12,373 bases of DNA, from the NCBI GenBank assembly GCA_002359055.1, contig DEQC01000031.1, positions 1,014 to 13,386 on the forward strand, given 5' to 3'. Source of the DNA: Flavobacteriales bacterium UBA3376. GTDB lineage: Bacteria > Bacteroidota > Bacteroidia > Flavobacteriales > Weeksellaceae. Under the pieces are notes generated by a model that worked only from the letters and a program-made list of their open reading frames with translations, did no database searches and was not told the origin of the DNA. The stretch's first letter is position 1. Each line of letters opens with the position of its first letter. Shown piece by piece: positions 1 to 7,989 of the stretch. The translations under genes were made by a program, and so were the position numbers.

Positions 1-38
1 TTATTTTATAATGAATAAAGATGATTTTAACTTTTAAA

Positions 39-620
39 TTACATCACATTCGAGCTTTCCAATATAGGAACGAAAGGCACTTCATACAGATTCATTTGAC
101 TGATAAGGTCTTCTATAGAATCGCTGACCAAAATAATTTCTTTGTGCTTTTCATTCAACAATTCCTCTTCGATCATTCGGTCGATCAATCCGAGTAAATG
201 ATCATAATATCCATTGATATTTAAAATTCCAATCGGTTTTTTGTGCAATCCTATCTGTCCCCAAGTCAAAATCTCAAACAATTCTTCCATGGTTCCAAAT
301 CCACCTGGAAGCGCGATGAATCCATCGGACATTTCTTGCATCAATGATTTGCGCTCGTGCATATTGTTCACTGTGATCAATTCAGTCAAACCGTCATGAG
401 CTATTTCTTTGGTTTTTAAGAATTCTGGTATAATTCCGATGATTTCTCCTTGATTGGAAAGAACTCCTTCGGCCAATTTTCCCATAATCCCAACTTTAGC
501 ACCACCATAAATTGTTCTGATGCCATAAGTCGCTAAAGTTTCTCCTAAATCGACAGCCACTTTTGCATACAATGGATTTTTGCCTATGCTCGAAGCACAA
601 TAAACACAAATGCTTTTCAT
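39..620 (-). CDS. LOG family protein (TIGR00730 Rossmann-fold nucleotide phosphoribohydrolase)
   Basis: This is a 193-residue cytosolic protein without a signal peptide, of the usual size for the LOG (lysine decarboxylase-like/TIGR00730) family. Three family motifs are visible: a glycine-rich loop GGAKVGIMG at residues 39-47, MHERK at 87-91, and the signature PGGFGTMEE at 105-113. Arg90 and Glu113 occupy the positions of the family's catalytic Arg and Glu. Characterised LOG enzymes release ribose-5-phosphate from nucleoside monophosphates: cytokinin riboside 5'-monophosphates in plants, and often AMP or other NMPs in bacteria. The true substrate here cannot be read from sequence. Older annotations as lysine decarboxylase are wrong for this family. 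The start is the ATG at 620. The gene lies 76 bp downstream of the GH3 fusion gene on the same strand with no convincing terminator between, so co-transcription is possible. Confidence 0.92.
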   Translation of the reverse strand: MKSICVYCASSIGKNPLYAKVAVDLGETLATYGIRTIYGGAKVGIMGKLAEGVLSNQGEIIGIIPEFLKTKEIAHDGLTELITVNNMHERKSLMQEMSDGFIALPGGFGTMEELFEILTWGQIGLHKKPIGILNINGYYDHLLGLIDRMIEEELLNEKHKEIILVSDSIEDLISQMNLYEVPFVPILESSNVM

Positions 621-696
621 ATTTATTCAAAATTTAAGCTCACGAAGTTAAGCTATTCTTTGAAAAAATAATGTTAATTGATAATTACAAAATCTA

Positions 697-3582
697 TCAA
701 TTCACTATAGCTTCATAAAGTTTTAGCTGAATATTTTCTCTAACTTTTTGAGTTTGTAGTTTTCTGTTATCAACATCAGGATGTATTCTGTTGGTCAATA
801 TGACATAAATCAACTCATGATCTGGATCATTCCAAGCCATGGTTCCAGTAAATCCATAATGTCCATAACTGTTGACTGAAGGTCCATTGTTGCTATTGTT
901 TCTCGGTTTATCAAATCCAGCTCCTCTGTGGTTATTGTTGAATTGTTTTTGGGTAAATTGCGCCAAAGCTTCTGGTCTAAAAAAATTAATTCCACCATAT
1001 TCTCCACCATTCAAATACATCTGCATCAATCGAGCAATGTCTTGGGCCGAAGAAAATAAACCTGCATGAGCAGCTACACCACCCATCATTGCAGCACCTT
1101 CATCTTGAACAAATCCATGCAAAAGTTGATTTCTGTAAATTTTGTCTTTCGAAGTCGGAACAATTTTCTCCAAAGGAAATTTATTTCTCGGTGTATAAGT
1201 TGTAGTCTTTAAATTCATTGGTTTAAAAAATTCATTTGAAACCAAAATATCTAAGCTATTTTCATATTTCTTTTCTAAATAATCCTGAAACAAATAATAT
1301 CCCAAATCACTGTACTTATACGATTTGTTCGACAAAGGCGCATACAAAACATCGGTCATAATAGTGTCACGAATCGATCCGATGATATAAATATTATCAG
1401 TCACTTTGATCGGATGTTCCTCATCTTGTTTTCTTGAATAATAATCCAAATACAAACGTGCATTTTGAACATTGACCGATTCTTTGTAAAATCCTATCCA
1501 AGGTGGCAATCCTGATTGATGAGCCAAAACCTCTCTCAAAGTCAATTCACCCTTATCGGTTCGAGCTGTTTCAGGTAAAATACTCGCCAACTTCTGATCC
1601 AAACTCAATTCTCCTCTATCGACTTCTTGAATCAATAATGGTAAACTCCCGAGAATTTTCGTCACAGATGCTAAATCATACAAATCATCTTTTTCAACTT
1701 GAGTTTTCTTTTCGTAAGTATGATAACCAAAGGCTTTGTTGTAAATCACTTGACCGTTTTTTGCAGCAACGATTTGCATACCTGGCGTAGCGCCCGAATG
1801 AATGGCTTGCATGGCCATATCATCGATTTGATTGATGATTTCAGAATCCATTCCCACTGCTTCCGGATGTGCTGTTCCCAACCTTTTTAAAGATTGAGTT
1901 TTAATGGATGTTCCAAATTTAAATTTCTCATTGACATCAACTGGTAAAAATCCTTGAATTTCACTCACTCCAAAAATCACATTGGCAGCAACTGCATGTG
2001 TGTCTTTTAAATTTTGATAAAAAACCAAAACCGAATTTACATCTTCTAAATCAAGATTTTTCAAAGCATAAGGACTAGCGAAAAGCGATAAAATCGTTTG
2101 ATTTTGAGCGGCTATACTTTTTAAAATTTGTTGGGATAAATTGGAAATTCTATAACTTTTATAAACAGTTTCGTTGGATTTATGCAATCCAACGATTACA
2201 ATATCATATTCTTTCAAGCGTGAAATTTGATTGACCGATTGAATTTCAATTAAATCAATAGGCAAATGAAAATTCAAACATTCATGAAAATATTGAAAAT
2301 CACCTTCTTCTAAAGGAACATAAGCAATTTTCAAATCGCTTAAATCTTTGATTGGCAATAAATTATTTTTATTTTCTAATAAAGTTGCAGCTTCCTTGTA
2401 TAATTGATAGGAAGTTTGAGCGTACTGAACTTTATTCAAATCCTTCATCACATTTTTTGAATCTAAAGTTTTCGGTTGATTCAAACCAACTAAATATTTA
2501 GCCATCAAAATCTTTTTCACACTTTCTTCTAAGCGACTTTCATCGATTTCTCCTGATTGAATTTTCTCAATAATTTTTGATTTAGCAGTTTTTACATCTT
2601 GAGAGAAAAGCAAAATGTCATTGCCCGCTTCAAACGCCATTAAATCGACGATTCCAGGAGCATATTGATTGGAAACTCCCGCCATATTTAATGCATCTGT
2701 AATCACTAAACCCTTAAAATTCATTTCTTTTTTTAATAAATCGGTAACAATTTTCTTTGACAATGAAGAAGGAGTTCCGCTATCATCCAAAGCAGGAACA
2801 TTTAAATGTGCTATCATCACAGAAGCTACTCCCGCATCGATCAACTTTTGAAAACTCGCCAATTCAACTGCTTTCAAACGTTCGATATCATGATTGACCA
2901 ATGGAAGTATTTTGTGAGAATCTGTGCTCGTATCACCATGACCTGGAAAATGTTTAGCCGATGACAAGACCTTGTGTTTCATCATTCCTCTCATATAAGC
3001 AATTCCTTTTTGGGCAACATTTTCAACATTAGAACCATAGGATCGACTTCCTATGACTGGATTTTCTGGATTTGTGTTAACATCAACCGTTGGTGCAAAG
3101 TTGAAATGAACCCCAATTCTCGATACTTGTTCACCAATGTTTTCACCCATTTGTTCGACCAAATCATTGTTCGAAACAGCTCCAACTGTCATAGCCCAAG
3201 GAAATCTCTCAACTTCACGAATTCGCATCGACGCTCCCCACTCCGCATCCATTCCTATTATCAAAGGAATTTTTGATACTGAGTTGTATCGGTTGATCAA
3301 TTCAATTTGCTTATCGGCCTGATCTTGCATAAAAATCAATCCACCAATTGCTTCTTCTTTGACCAAATTTTCAATGGTTGAATAATGCGTTTCGTCTCTA
3401 TTTGAATAAGCAGCAACTATAAATAGTTGACCAACTTTTTCTTCCAAAGTCATCGCATTGTACTTTTCGTCGACCCATTGCATTTGAGCAATAGAATCAT
3501 TTGAAAGCAAAGGATGAGAAATTTGAGCCAATGAATGTAAGCTCAAAAATAAAATACCAAAAAGCGAAAAGTAAATCTTCAT
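697..3582 (-). CDS. Exported GH3 glycosidase (NagZ-like) fused to a class-C beta-lactamase-like serine hydrolase
   Basis: This is a 961-residue two-enzyme fusion. I chose the ATG at 3582 because translation there begins directly with a clean signal peptide (hydrophobic stretch, cleavage near SLAQ at residues 17-20). The frame stays open 11 codons further upstream, but that extension precedes the signal peptide. No lipobox Cys is seen. Residues ~40-390 form a GH3 N-terminal domain with the NagZ signature KHFPGHGDTSTDSH at 210-223; Asp221-His223 is the likely acid/base dyad and Asp296 in VITDALNM the nucleophile. Residues ~400-560 look like a GH3 C-terminal domain. Residues ~575-960 form a serine beta-lactamase/DD-peptidase fold with SVTK (639-642), YSD (757-759, where YxN is usual) and HYG (908-910). 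By family, the front half removes beta-N-acetylglucosamine, perhaps from muropeptides. The back half may be a peptidase or esterase. This architecture recurs in Bacteroidota. It faces the periplasm or outside, unlike cytosolic NagZ. Confidence 0.9.
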   Translation of the reverse strand: MKIYFSLFGILFLSLHSLAQISHPLLSNDSIAQMQWVDEKYNAMTLEEKVGQLFIVAAYSNRDETHYSTIENLVKEEAIGGLIFMQDQADKQIELINRYNSVSKIPLIIGMDAEWGASMRIREVERFPWAMTVGAVSNNDLVEQMGENIGEQVSRIGVHFNFAPTVDVNTNPENPVIGSRSYGSNVENVAQKGIAYMRGMMKHKVLSSAKHFPGHGDTSTDSHKILPLVNHDIERLKAVELASFQKLIDAGVASVMIAHLNVPALDDSGTPSSLSKKIVTDLLKKEMNFKGLVITDALNMAGVSNQYAPGIVDLMAFEAGNDILLFSQDVKTAKSKIIEKIQSGEIDESRLEESVKKILMAKYLVGLNQPKTLDSKNVMKDLNKVQYAQTSYQLYKEAATLLENKNNLLPIKDLSDLKIAYVPLEEGDFQYFHECLNFHLPIDLIEIQSVNQISRLKEYDIVIVGLHKSNETVYKSYRISNLSQQILKSIAAQNQTILSLFASPYALKNLDLEDVNSVLVFYQNLKDTHAVAANVIFGVSEIQGFLPVDVNEKFKFGTSIKTQSLKRLGTAHPEAVGMDSEIINQIDDMAMQAIHSGATPGMQIVAAKNGQVIYNKAFGYHTYEKKTQVEKDDLYDLASVTKILGSLPLLIQEVDRGELSLDQKLASILPETARTDKGELTLREVLAHQSGLPPWIGFYKESVNVQNARLYLDYYSRKQDEEHPIKVTDNIYIIGSIRDTIMTDVLYAPLSNKSYKYSDLGYYLFQDYLEKKYENSLDILVSNEFFKPMNLKTTTYTPRNKFPLEKIVPTSKDKIYRNQLLHGFVQDEGAAMMGGVAAHAGLFSSAQDIARLMQMYLNGGEYGGINFFRPEALAQFTQKQFNNNHRGAGFDKPRNNSNNGPSVNSYGHYGFTGTMAWNDPDHELIYVILTNRIHPDVDNRKLQTQKVRENIQLKLYEAIVN

Positions 3583-3735
3583 TATGTAAGTTGTTTGATC
3601 AAATACAAAACTCAAAAAAACGGAATTTTATTTCGAAAACAAAAATTGTTTAAGGATTTTGACGTTTTTTTTAAATATTTTAATTGTTATAAATGAACAA
3701 TTGTAATTTGTTTCGTTATTTAGCGTTTGAAAACA
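3583..3735. promoter_or_regulatory. Divergent intergenic region with two small inverted repeats
   Basis: This 153-bp AT-rich gap separates the divergent GH3-fusion and Omp85-like genes, so it must carry promoters for both. No exact TAnnTTTG box is found in either direction. The closest on the plus strand, TAATTTG near 3705, is one base short. Two imperfectly spaced inverted repeats share a TTGTT core: AAACAA/TTGTTT (3637-3642 and 3646-3651) and AATTGTT/AACAATT (3682-3688 and 3696-3702). They could be operator half-sites, but in such AT-rich sequence they may be chance. Confidence 0.35.
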
Positions 3736-5388
3736 ATGAAGTCAAAGCTGTTCATAATTGTATGTTTGGTGTTTTCTTTTGTCCAATCGCAAGAGAAAAA
3801 CGATTCTATTTTGAAATTTTTCAATTACAATCAGAACATAAAAAATTATGAATTTGATTTCGAAAAAAAAGCCATAAACGATTCTACGATTTTCCAAACT
3901 TTAGATTCCTTACGATCCATTGGTTTTTATACTTTGACTTTGGATTCTGTAAAATCACCGAATATTTATTTGAACAAAGGAAAAATGTACAAAAAAATAT
4001 GGGTGAAAAATGATAGTATTTTTAACAAAAAAGAAGATTGGTTTGCTGTCCAAAATTTAGATTCTTTGGTTCAAAATATTCAAGCGAAATATGCCAATGA
4101 AGGTTTTCCTTTTTCTGAATTTAAAATCATTCCTTTGGGTTATAAACATGGTGAAGTTCAAGTGAAATTAGAGTTGAATTTATTTCCACAAAGAACCATA
4201 GATCATATAGAAGTGATTGGTTATGAAAAGTTATCCAAAGGTTTTATTAGAAATAATTTAGGTTTAAAAATCGGAGAAACTTACAATGAACAAAAATTAT
4301 TAGAGGCTTCAGAAAGAATATCTTATAGCAGCTTTATTAAAGAAACCAATGAACCTCAAACGCTTTTTAATACCGATTCGACTACTGTTTATTTATATGT
4401 AGAAAAAGTCAATTCCAATTCTTTTGACGGGATTTTAGGTTTTGGAAATGATGAAAATGGAGATTTTCAGTTGAATGGAAATGTGAAGGTCGAGTTAAGC
4501 AATAATTTCAATGGAATGGAAATCATTCGATTGAATTGGATAGCCACAGCTGATAAAAGTAATTCACTCGATTTAAATGTTCGAATTCCTTATTTATTTC
4601 AATCTGAAATTGGTACTCAAACCGATTTTAATATGTACAAAAAAGACAGCACTTATGTCAATTTAAAAATCGAAGAACGTTTGTTTTATCAGTTGAACAA
4701 TTATTCGAACATCGGTTTAAATTTAAGTTACGAAACTTCAAATTTCGTTTTGGATGAAAGTCCGCTGATCGATAATTTATATGAAGATTTCAATAAAACC
4801 GGTATAGGAGCGAGTTATGAATTTTTAAGACCTACTCAAAAACGTCTAATGGAAGGAAAATCTAAATTATTTATTTTAGGAAAAGCATTAAGGAAAAAAA
4901 CTTCTGAATTTCAGGTTGAAGTCAATGATTATTTCGATACTAAAAGTCAGCAATATGAAGTCGGAATCGATGCATTTCATTTGTTTCAATTGCATCCGCA
5001 GCATTATTTAAAATCAAGCGTAGAAGCCTTTGGTTTGTTTGGATCTGAAAAAGAATTGGCCATGAATGAACTTTATAGAATTGGTGGATTCAATAGCATT
5101 CGAGGATTTAACGAAGAAAGTATCATCGCTTCGACTTATGGAATTTTGAGTTTGGAATATAGATTTATGCCCAATGATGGAATTTATATTTCAACTTTTG
5201 GAGATTATGCATTTATTGAAAACAAATCAGCAGATTTTAGCGAGAATTTATTTGGTGCAGGCGTAGGATTTTCATTTCTCACGCAATTGGGAATTTTCAA
5301 TATGAGTTATGCAGTCGGTAAACAGCCAAACGAAGGATTTGACTTTAAAAATTCAAAAATTCACTTTGGAATTTTAACGAGATTCTAA
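3736..5388 (+). CDS. Omp85-superfamily outer-membrane protein (BamA/TamA-like, POTRA plus 16-strand-type barrel)
   Basis: This is a 550-residue outer-membrane protein. I chose the ATG at 3736 because a signal peptide (residues 1-18, FVQSQ cleavage zone) begins there; a TTG three codons upstream is in frame but unlikely. Residues ~70-150 resemble one POTRA-like module (substrate-side repeat with LDSLVQNIQAKYANEGFPFSE) and ~153-224 a clearer one (DHIEVIGYEKLSKGFIRNNL, then the GETYNEQKLLEASERI helix). Residues ~230-550 are a barrel of alternating strands. The conserved Omp85 loop-6 motif appears as RIGGFNSIRGF at 448-458, with the invariant Arg at 456, and the chain ends in Arg-Phe as a C-terminal beta signal. 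Omp85 proteins insert or secrete outer-membrane proteins. At this length, with few POTRAs, it is closer to TamA-like or accessory members than to the essential BamA (usually over 750 residues with five POTRAs). The substrate is unknown. A DUF5686 barrel gene follows 89 bp downstream. Confidence 0.82.
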   Translation: MKSKLFIIVCLVFSFVQSQEKNDSILKFFNYNQNIKNYEFDFEKKAINDSTIFQTLDSLRSIGFYTLTLDSVKSPNIYLNKGKMYKKIWVKNDSIFNKKEDWFAVQNLDSLVQNIQAKYANEGFPFSEFKIIPLGYKHGEVQVKLELNLFPQRTIDHIEVIGYEKLSKGFIRNNLGLKIGETYNEQKLLEASERISYSSFIKETNEPQTLFNTDSTTVYLYVEKVNSNSFDGILGFGNDENGDFQLNGNVKVELSNNFNGMEIIRLNWIATADKSNSLDLNVRIPYLFQSEIGTQTDFNMYKKDSTYVNLKIEERLFYQLNNYSNIGLNLSYETSNFVLDESPLIDNLYEDFNKTGIGASYEFLRPTQKRLMEGKSKLFILGKALRKKTSEFQVEVNDYFDTKSQQYEVGIDAFHLFQLHPQHYLKSSVEAFGLFGSEKELAMNELYRIGGFNSIRGFNEESIIASTYGILSLEYRFMPNDGIYISTFGDYAFIENKSADFSENLFGAGVGFSFLTQLGIFNMSYAVGKQPNEGFDFKNSKIHFGILTRF

Positions 5389-5435
5389 TTTAAAATTATC
5401 AAATTCTTATTTTATTAAAAGTCAAAGTATTTGCC

Positions 5436-5443
5436 TATTTTTG
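5436..5443 (+). promoter_or_regulatory. Bacteroidota-type -7 promoter box upstream of the DUF5686 gene
   Basis: TATTTTTG matches the Bacteroidota sigma-ABfr -7 consensus TAnnTTTG exactly. It lies 34 bp ahead of the ATG at 5478, giving an expected leader of about 30 nt. No clear -33 TTG/TTTG is seen at 17-23 bp upstream, so the match is only partial. If real, the DUF5686 gene is transcribed independently of, or in addition to, read-through from the Omp85-like gene. Confidence 0.5.
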
Positions 5444-5477
5444 ACAACTAAATTAACCATGAATCAGCATTGATAAT

Positions 5478-7925
5478 ATGTACAGACTTTTACTATTTAT
5501 ATTTTCTTTAATGTTTTCCATCGCATATTCACAAACCAAAATTTTAGTTTTGGATGGACTTGATGATGGAGATTCTCCTTTAGAAAATGTTGTCATTTAT
5601 GATGAAAACGATATACTTTTAGGCAAAACAAATAAAGATGGTGTTTTTATCACTTCTGAAAACACAAAAACAGTTCGTTTGCATTTGGACGGATACGAAA
5701 TTGAAAAATTATTTTTATATGGAAAGGACATAACTGTTCGCCTCTATCCTATCACCGTTCAATTGGAAACCACACAAATCACAGATACAGATGCAGAAGC
5801 AAGGAAAATCATCAGGCAGATGATTCAAAACAGAAAGAAAAACAGCATAAAAAATCTTAAAACTTATGAATACAAAAGTTATTCGAAATTTTTAGTCACA
5901 GCTTCGACCGATTCTATGCCGTTTATTTTAATGCCTCAAAATCAAAGAGATTCGGCTTATAATGAAGTTCGACAACTATTGGATGAGAGTCATATAATGT
6001 TGGGTGAAAGAGCGATGGATCATAAGTTTTCCGATCAATTTGGGAATAAAAACACTGTAAAAGCTACAAGAGTTTCTGGAACTCGTTTGCCGATGTATGA
6101 ATTTATGGCGATTCAACCTTTGACAACTTCATTTGACGACGATAAAATCAATTTATTTTTCAGAGAAATCACCAATCCAATTTCCAATTTAGGCTTGAGA
6201 GAATATCGCTATAGATTATCAGAACCTGATCAAATTGAAGGAAGAGTCATGGATGTAATTTCTTTTCAGCCCAGAAAAAGAATAATCGGTAAAAATCAAA
6301 TCAGAGGTTACATTTGGGTGGATCAAGAAACTAAAGCTATTGCTCGATTTTTTGCTGAAAGTCTTTCCGAAGAAAACATCACTGAGCTGGAAATGGATTG
6401 GACGCGTTTCAAAAATTATTGGTTTCCAAAGCAACAAAGATTTAGAATGGATGGTGGACAAATCACTTACCCGAGTGTTAGAGATACCTTGCTTGAAGAT
6501 GGAACTGTAAGGTTGGACACGATTAGAAAAAAGGAAAAAGTTTGGTTGCATTTAACGACGAGTTTCAAGGATATTAATTCGCCTGTAGCATTTGATAGGT
6601 CTGAATTCAAAGGTTATGAAACTGAAATTGATTTTTCATCAGTAGATAAATCTGATGTTGTACTCGAGCAATATCGGGATGAAATTTTGACTGAAATGGA
6701 GAAAAACACTTATGTCAAAATTGATTCTATCGGGCAAAAATACAATATGGATCGAAGCATTCGACTGATGCGAATGTTGAGTTCTGGTGGGAAATATCCA
6801 ATTGGCAATTATGATTTAGACGTTACAAAAATTTTAAGTTACAATGATTTTGAAGGATTTAGAATAGGTTTGGGAGGAAATACCAATTATAAATTCAATG
6901 ATAGATTTTCACTCAATGGATATGTGGCTTATGGTTTTAAAGATGAAAAATTCAAATTTGGTGCTGGAACTGAAATTTATGTAAACAAACCTTATTCAGG
7001 TAAAATCTTCGCTCAATTCGCTCAAGATGTGGAAGCTTCTGGAAGGAGAAAACTCGAATTGCAAAGCGATTATATTCAGTTTTTGAATAAAAATTTATCG
7101 AATTTATACAATGATAATTTTTACAGTTATAGACGTGTAAATTTTGGTTATCAACAAGATTTATTTGAAAATCTTTCATTTATAGCCGCAGGAATTTACA
7201 ATGAAAAAACAGCTGAATTTGATTATCAATACCAAGATATGCGAATTGATGAACGTTTTCTTTCGTTCGATGCTCAATTGGGTTTACGCTATGCTCCAAA
7301 AGAAAAAAATGTTAGAACTCCTTATGGAAAAGTAACCATAGATAGTGGATTACCAATATTTTACATCACTTTATCTCAAGGATTGAATGTATTCAATGCA
7401 GATTATACTCCCACGAAGTTGGACTTCACTTATTTAGATCATTTCAGAACTTTTTTAGGACGAACTGATTTTCAATTGCATTCAGGAATTGTTTGGGGCG
7501 ACACTCCAATTATGAATTTATATGAAGGAATGGGAAATTCTAAACGTGGCGATAAAATTTTCAATAGATTTGGAATTACTGGCTTAAATAATTTCGAAAC
7601 CATGTTGCCAGGTGAATTTTATTCGGATAAATTTTTGATGTTCAATATATCTCACAAATTTGCTGGAATTCGAATTTTCAACAAAGAGATTTTTCCAGAT
7701 TTTATTTACAGAGGCTTGATCGGTGATATGAAAAACATGGAAGAACATCAATTAATTTCGTTTGACACACCTGATTTATATTATCAAGAAGCTGGATTGG
7801 AATTCAATCAATTATTTATGGGAGTTTTTGGAGTTGGTGCTTATTATCGATTCGGTGCATATTCTCATGATAGTTTTGATCAAAATTTCTTTGTGAAGCT
7901 GACTTTAAAAATGACTTTCTTTTAA
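5478..7925 (+). CDS. DUF5686-type outer-membrane protein with carboxypeptidase-regulatory-like N-terminal domain
   Basis: This is an 815-residue exported protein. A signal peptide (residues 1-19, cleavage near AYSQ) is followed at ~20-95 by a beta-sandwich of the carboxypeptidase-D regulatory type, with the typical pattern of a short-loop turn LLGKTNKDGVF and a DGYE edge. A helical linker (AEARKIIRQMIQNRKKN, 106-122) leads into the long family core, with typical blocks NPISNLGLREYRYRL and RGYIWVDQETKAIARF. The last ~350 residues are amphipathic alternating strands with many aromatic residues, ending MTFF, as expected of an outer-membrane barrel. This matches the DUF5686/carboxypeptidase-like regulatory proteins common in Bacteroidota, whose function is not established. 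It is not a TonB-dependent receptor: I see no plug domain or TonB box. The start ATG follows a -7 box, and a hairpin terminator follows the stop. Confidence 0.75.
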   Translation: MYRLLLFIFSLMFSIAYSQTKILVLDGLDDGDSPLENVVIYDENDILLGKTNKDGVFITSENTKTVRLHLDGYEIEKLFLYGKDITVRLYPITVQLETTQITDTDAEARKIIRQMIQNRKKNSIKNLKTYEYKSYSKFLVTASTDSMPFILMPQNQRDSAYNEVRQLLDESHIMLGERAMDHKFSDQFGNKNTVKATRVSGTRLPMYEFMAIQPLTTSFDDDKINLFFREITNPISNLGLREYRYRLSEPDQIEGRVMDVISFQPRKRIIGKNQIRGYIWVDQETKAIARFFAESLSEENITELEMDWTRFKNYWFPKQQRFRMDGGQITYPSVRDTLLEDGTVRLDTIRKKEKVWLHLTTSFKDINSPVAFDRSEFKGYETEIDFSSVDKSDVVLEQYRDEILTEMEKNTYVKIDSIGQKYNMDRSIRLMRMLSSGGKYPIGNYDLDVTKILSYNDFEGFRIGLGGNTNYKFNDRFSLNGYVAYGFKDEKFKFGAGTEIYVNKPYSGKIFAQFAQDVEASGRRKLELQSDYIQFLNKNLSNLYNDNFYSYRRVNFGYQQDLFENLSFIAAGIYNEKTAEFDYQYQDMRIDERFLSFDAQLGLRYAPKEKNVRTPYGKVTIDSGLPIFYITLSQGLNVFNADYTPTKLDFTYLDHFRTFLGRTDFQLHSGIVWGDTPIMNLYEGMGNSKRGDKIFNRFGITGLNNFETMLPGEFYSDKFLMFNISHKFAGIRIFNKEIFPDFIYRGLIGDMKNMEEHQLISFDTPDLYYQEAGLEFNQLFMGVFGVGAYYRFGAYSHDSFDQNFFVKLTLKMTFF

Positions 7926-7940
7926 TCAATTTTATAAAAA

Positions 7941-7970
7941 AAGCCAGTTCAAGTGTGTTTGAACTGGCTT
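7941..7970. terminator. Intrinsic terminator between convergent genes
   Basis: A perfect 12-bp stem (AAGCCAGTTCAA at 7941-7952 with its complement at 7959-7970) closes a 6-nt loop, GTGTGT. On the minus strand it is followed by a run of seven T (the A-run at 7936-7942), making it a textbook rho-independent terminator for typA. On the plus strand it is followed by GTAAATATTTTT, a weaker tract that could still stop transcripts of the DUF5686 gene, which ends only 16 bp before it. Confidence 0.9.
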
Positions 7971-7989
7971 GTAAATATTTTTAGTTGAA

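Noticed and set aside
3583..3615. Eleven-codon upstream extension of the GH3 fusion gene
   Set aside because: It would place polar residues ahead of an otherwise normal signal peptide; the ATG at 3582 is a better start.
3705..3711. -7 promoter box TAATTTG for the Omp85-like gene
   Set aside because: It is one base short of TAnnTTTG, so not an acceptable match by itself.
3727..3735. TTG start for the Omp85-like protein
   Set aside because: An ATG three codons later begins directly with Lys-Ser-Lys and the hydrophobic signal core; no ribosome binding site favours the TTG.
5459..5473. Four-codon reading frame (MNQH) just before the DUF5686 gene, as a leader peptide
   Set aside because: It is too short and has no attenuator-like hairpin after it.
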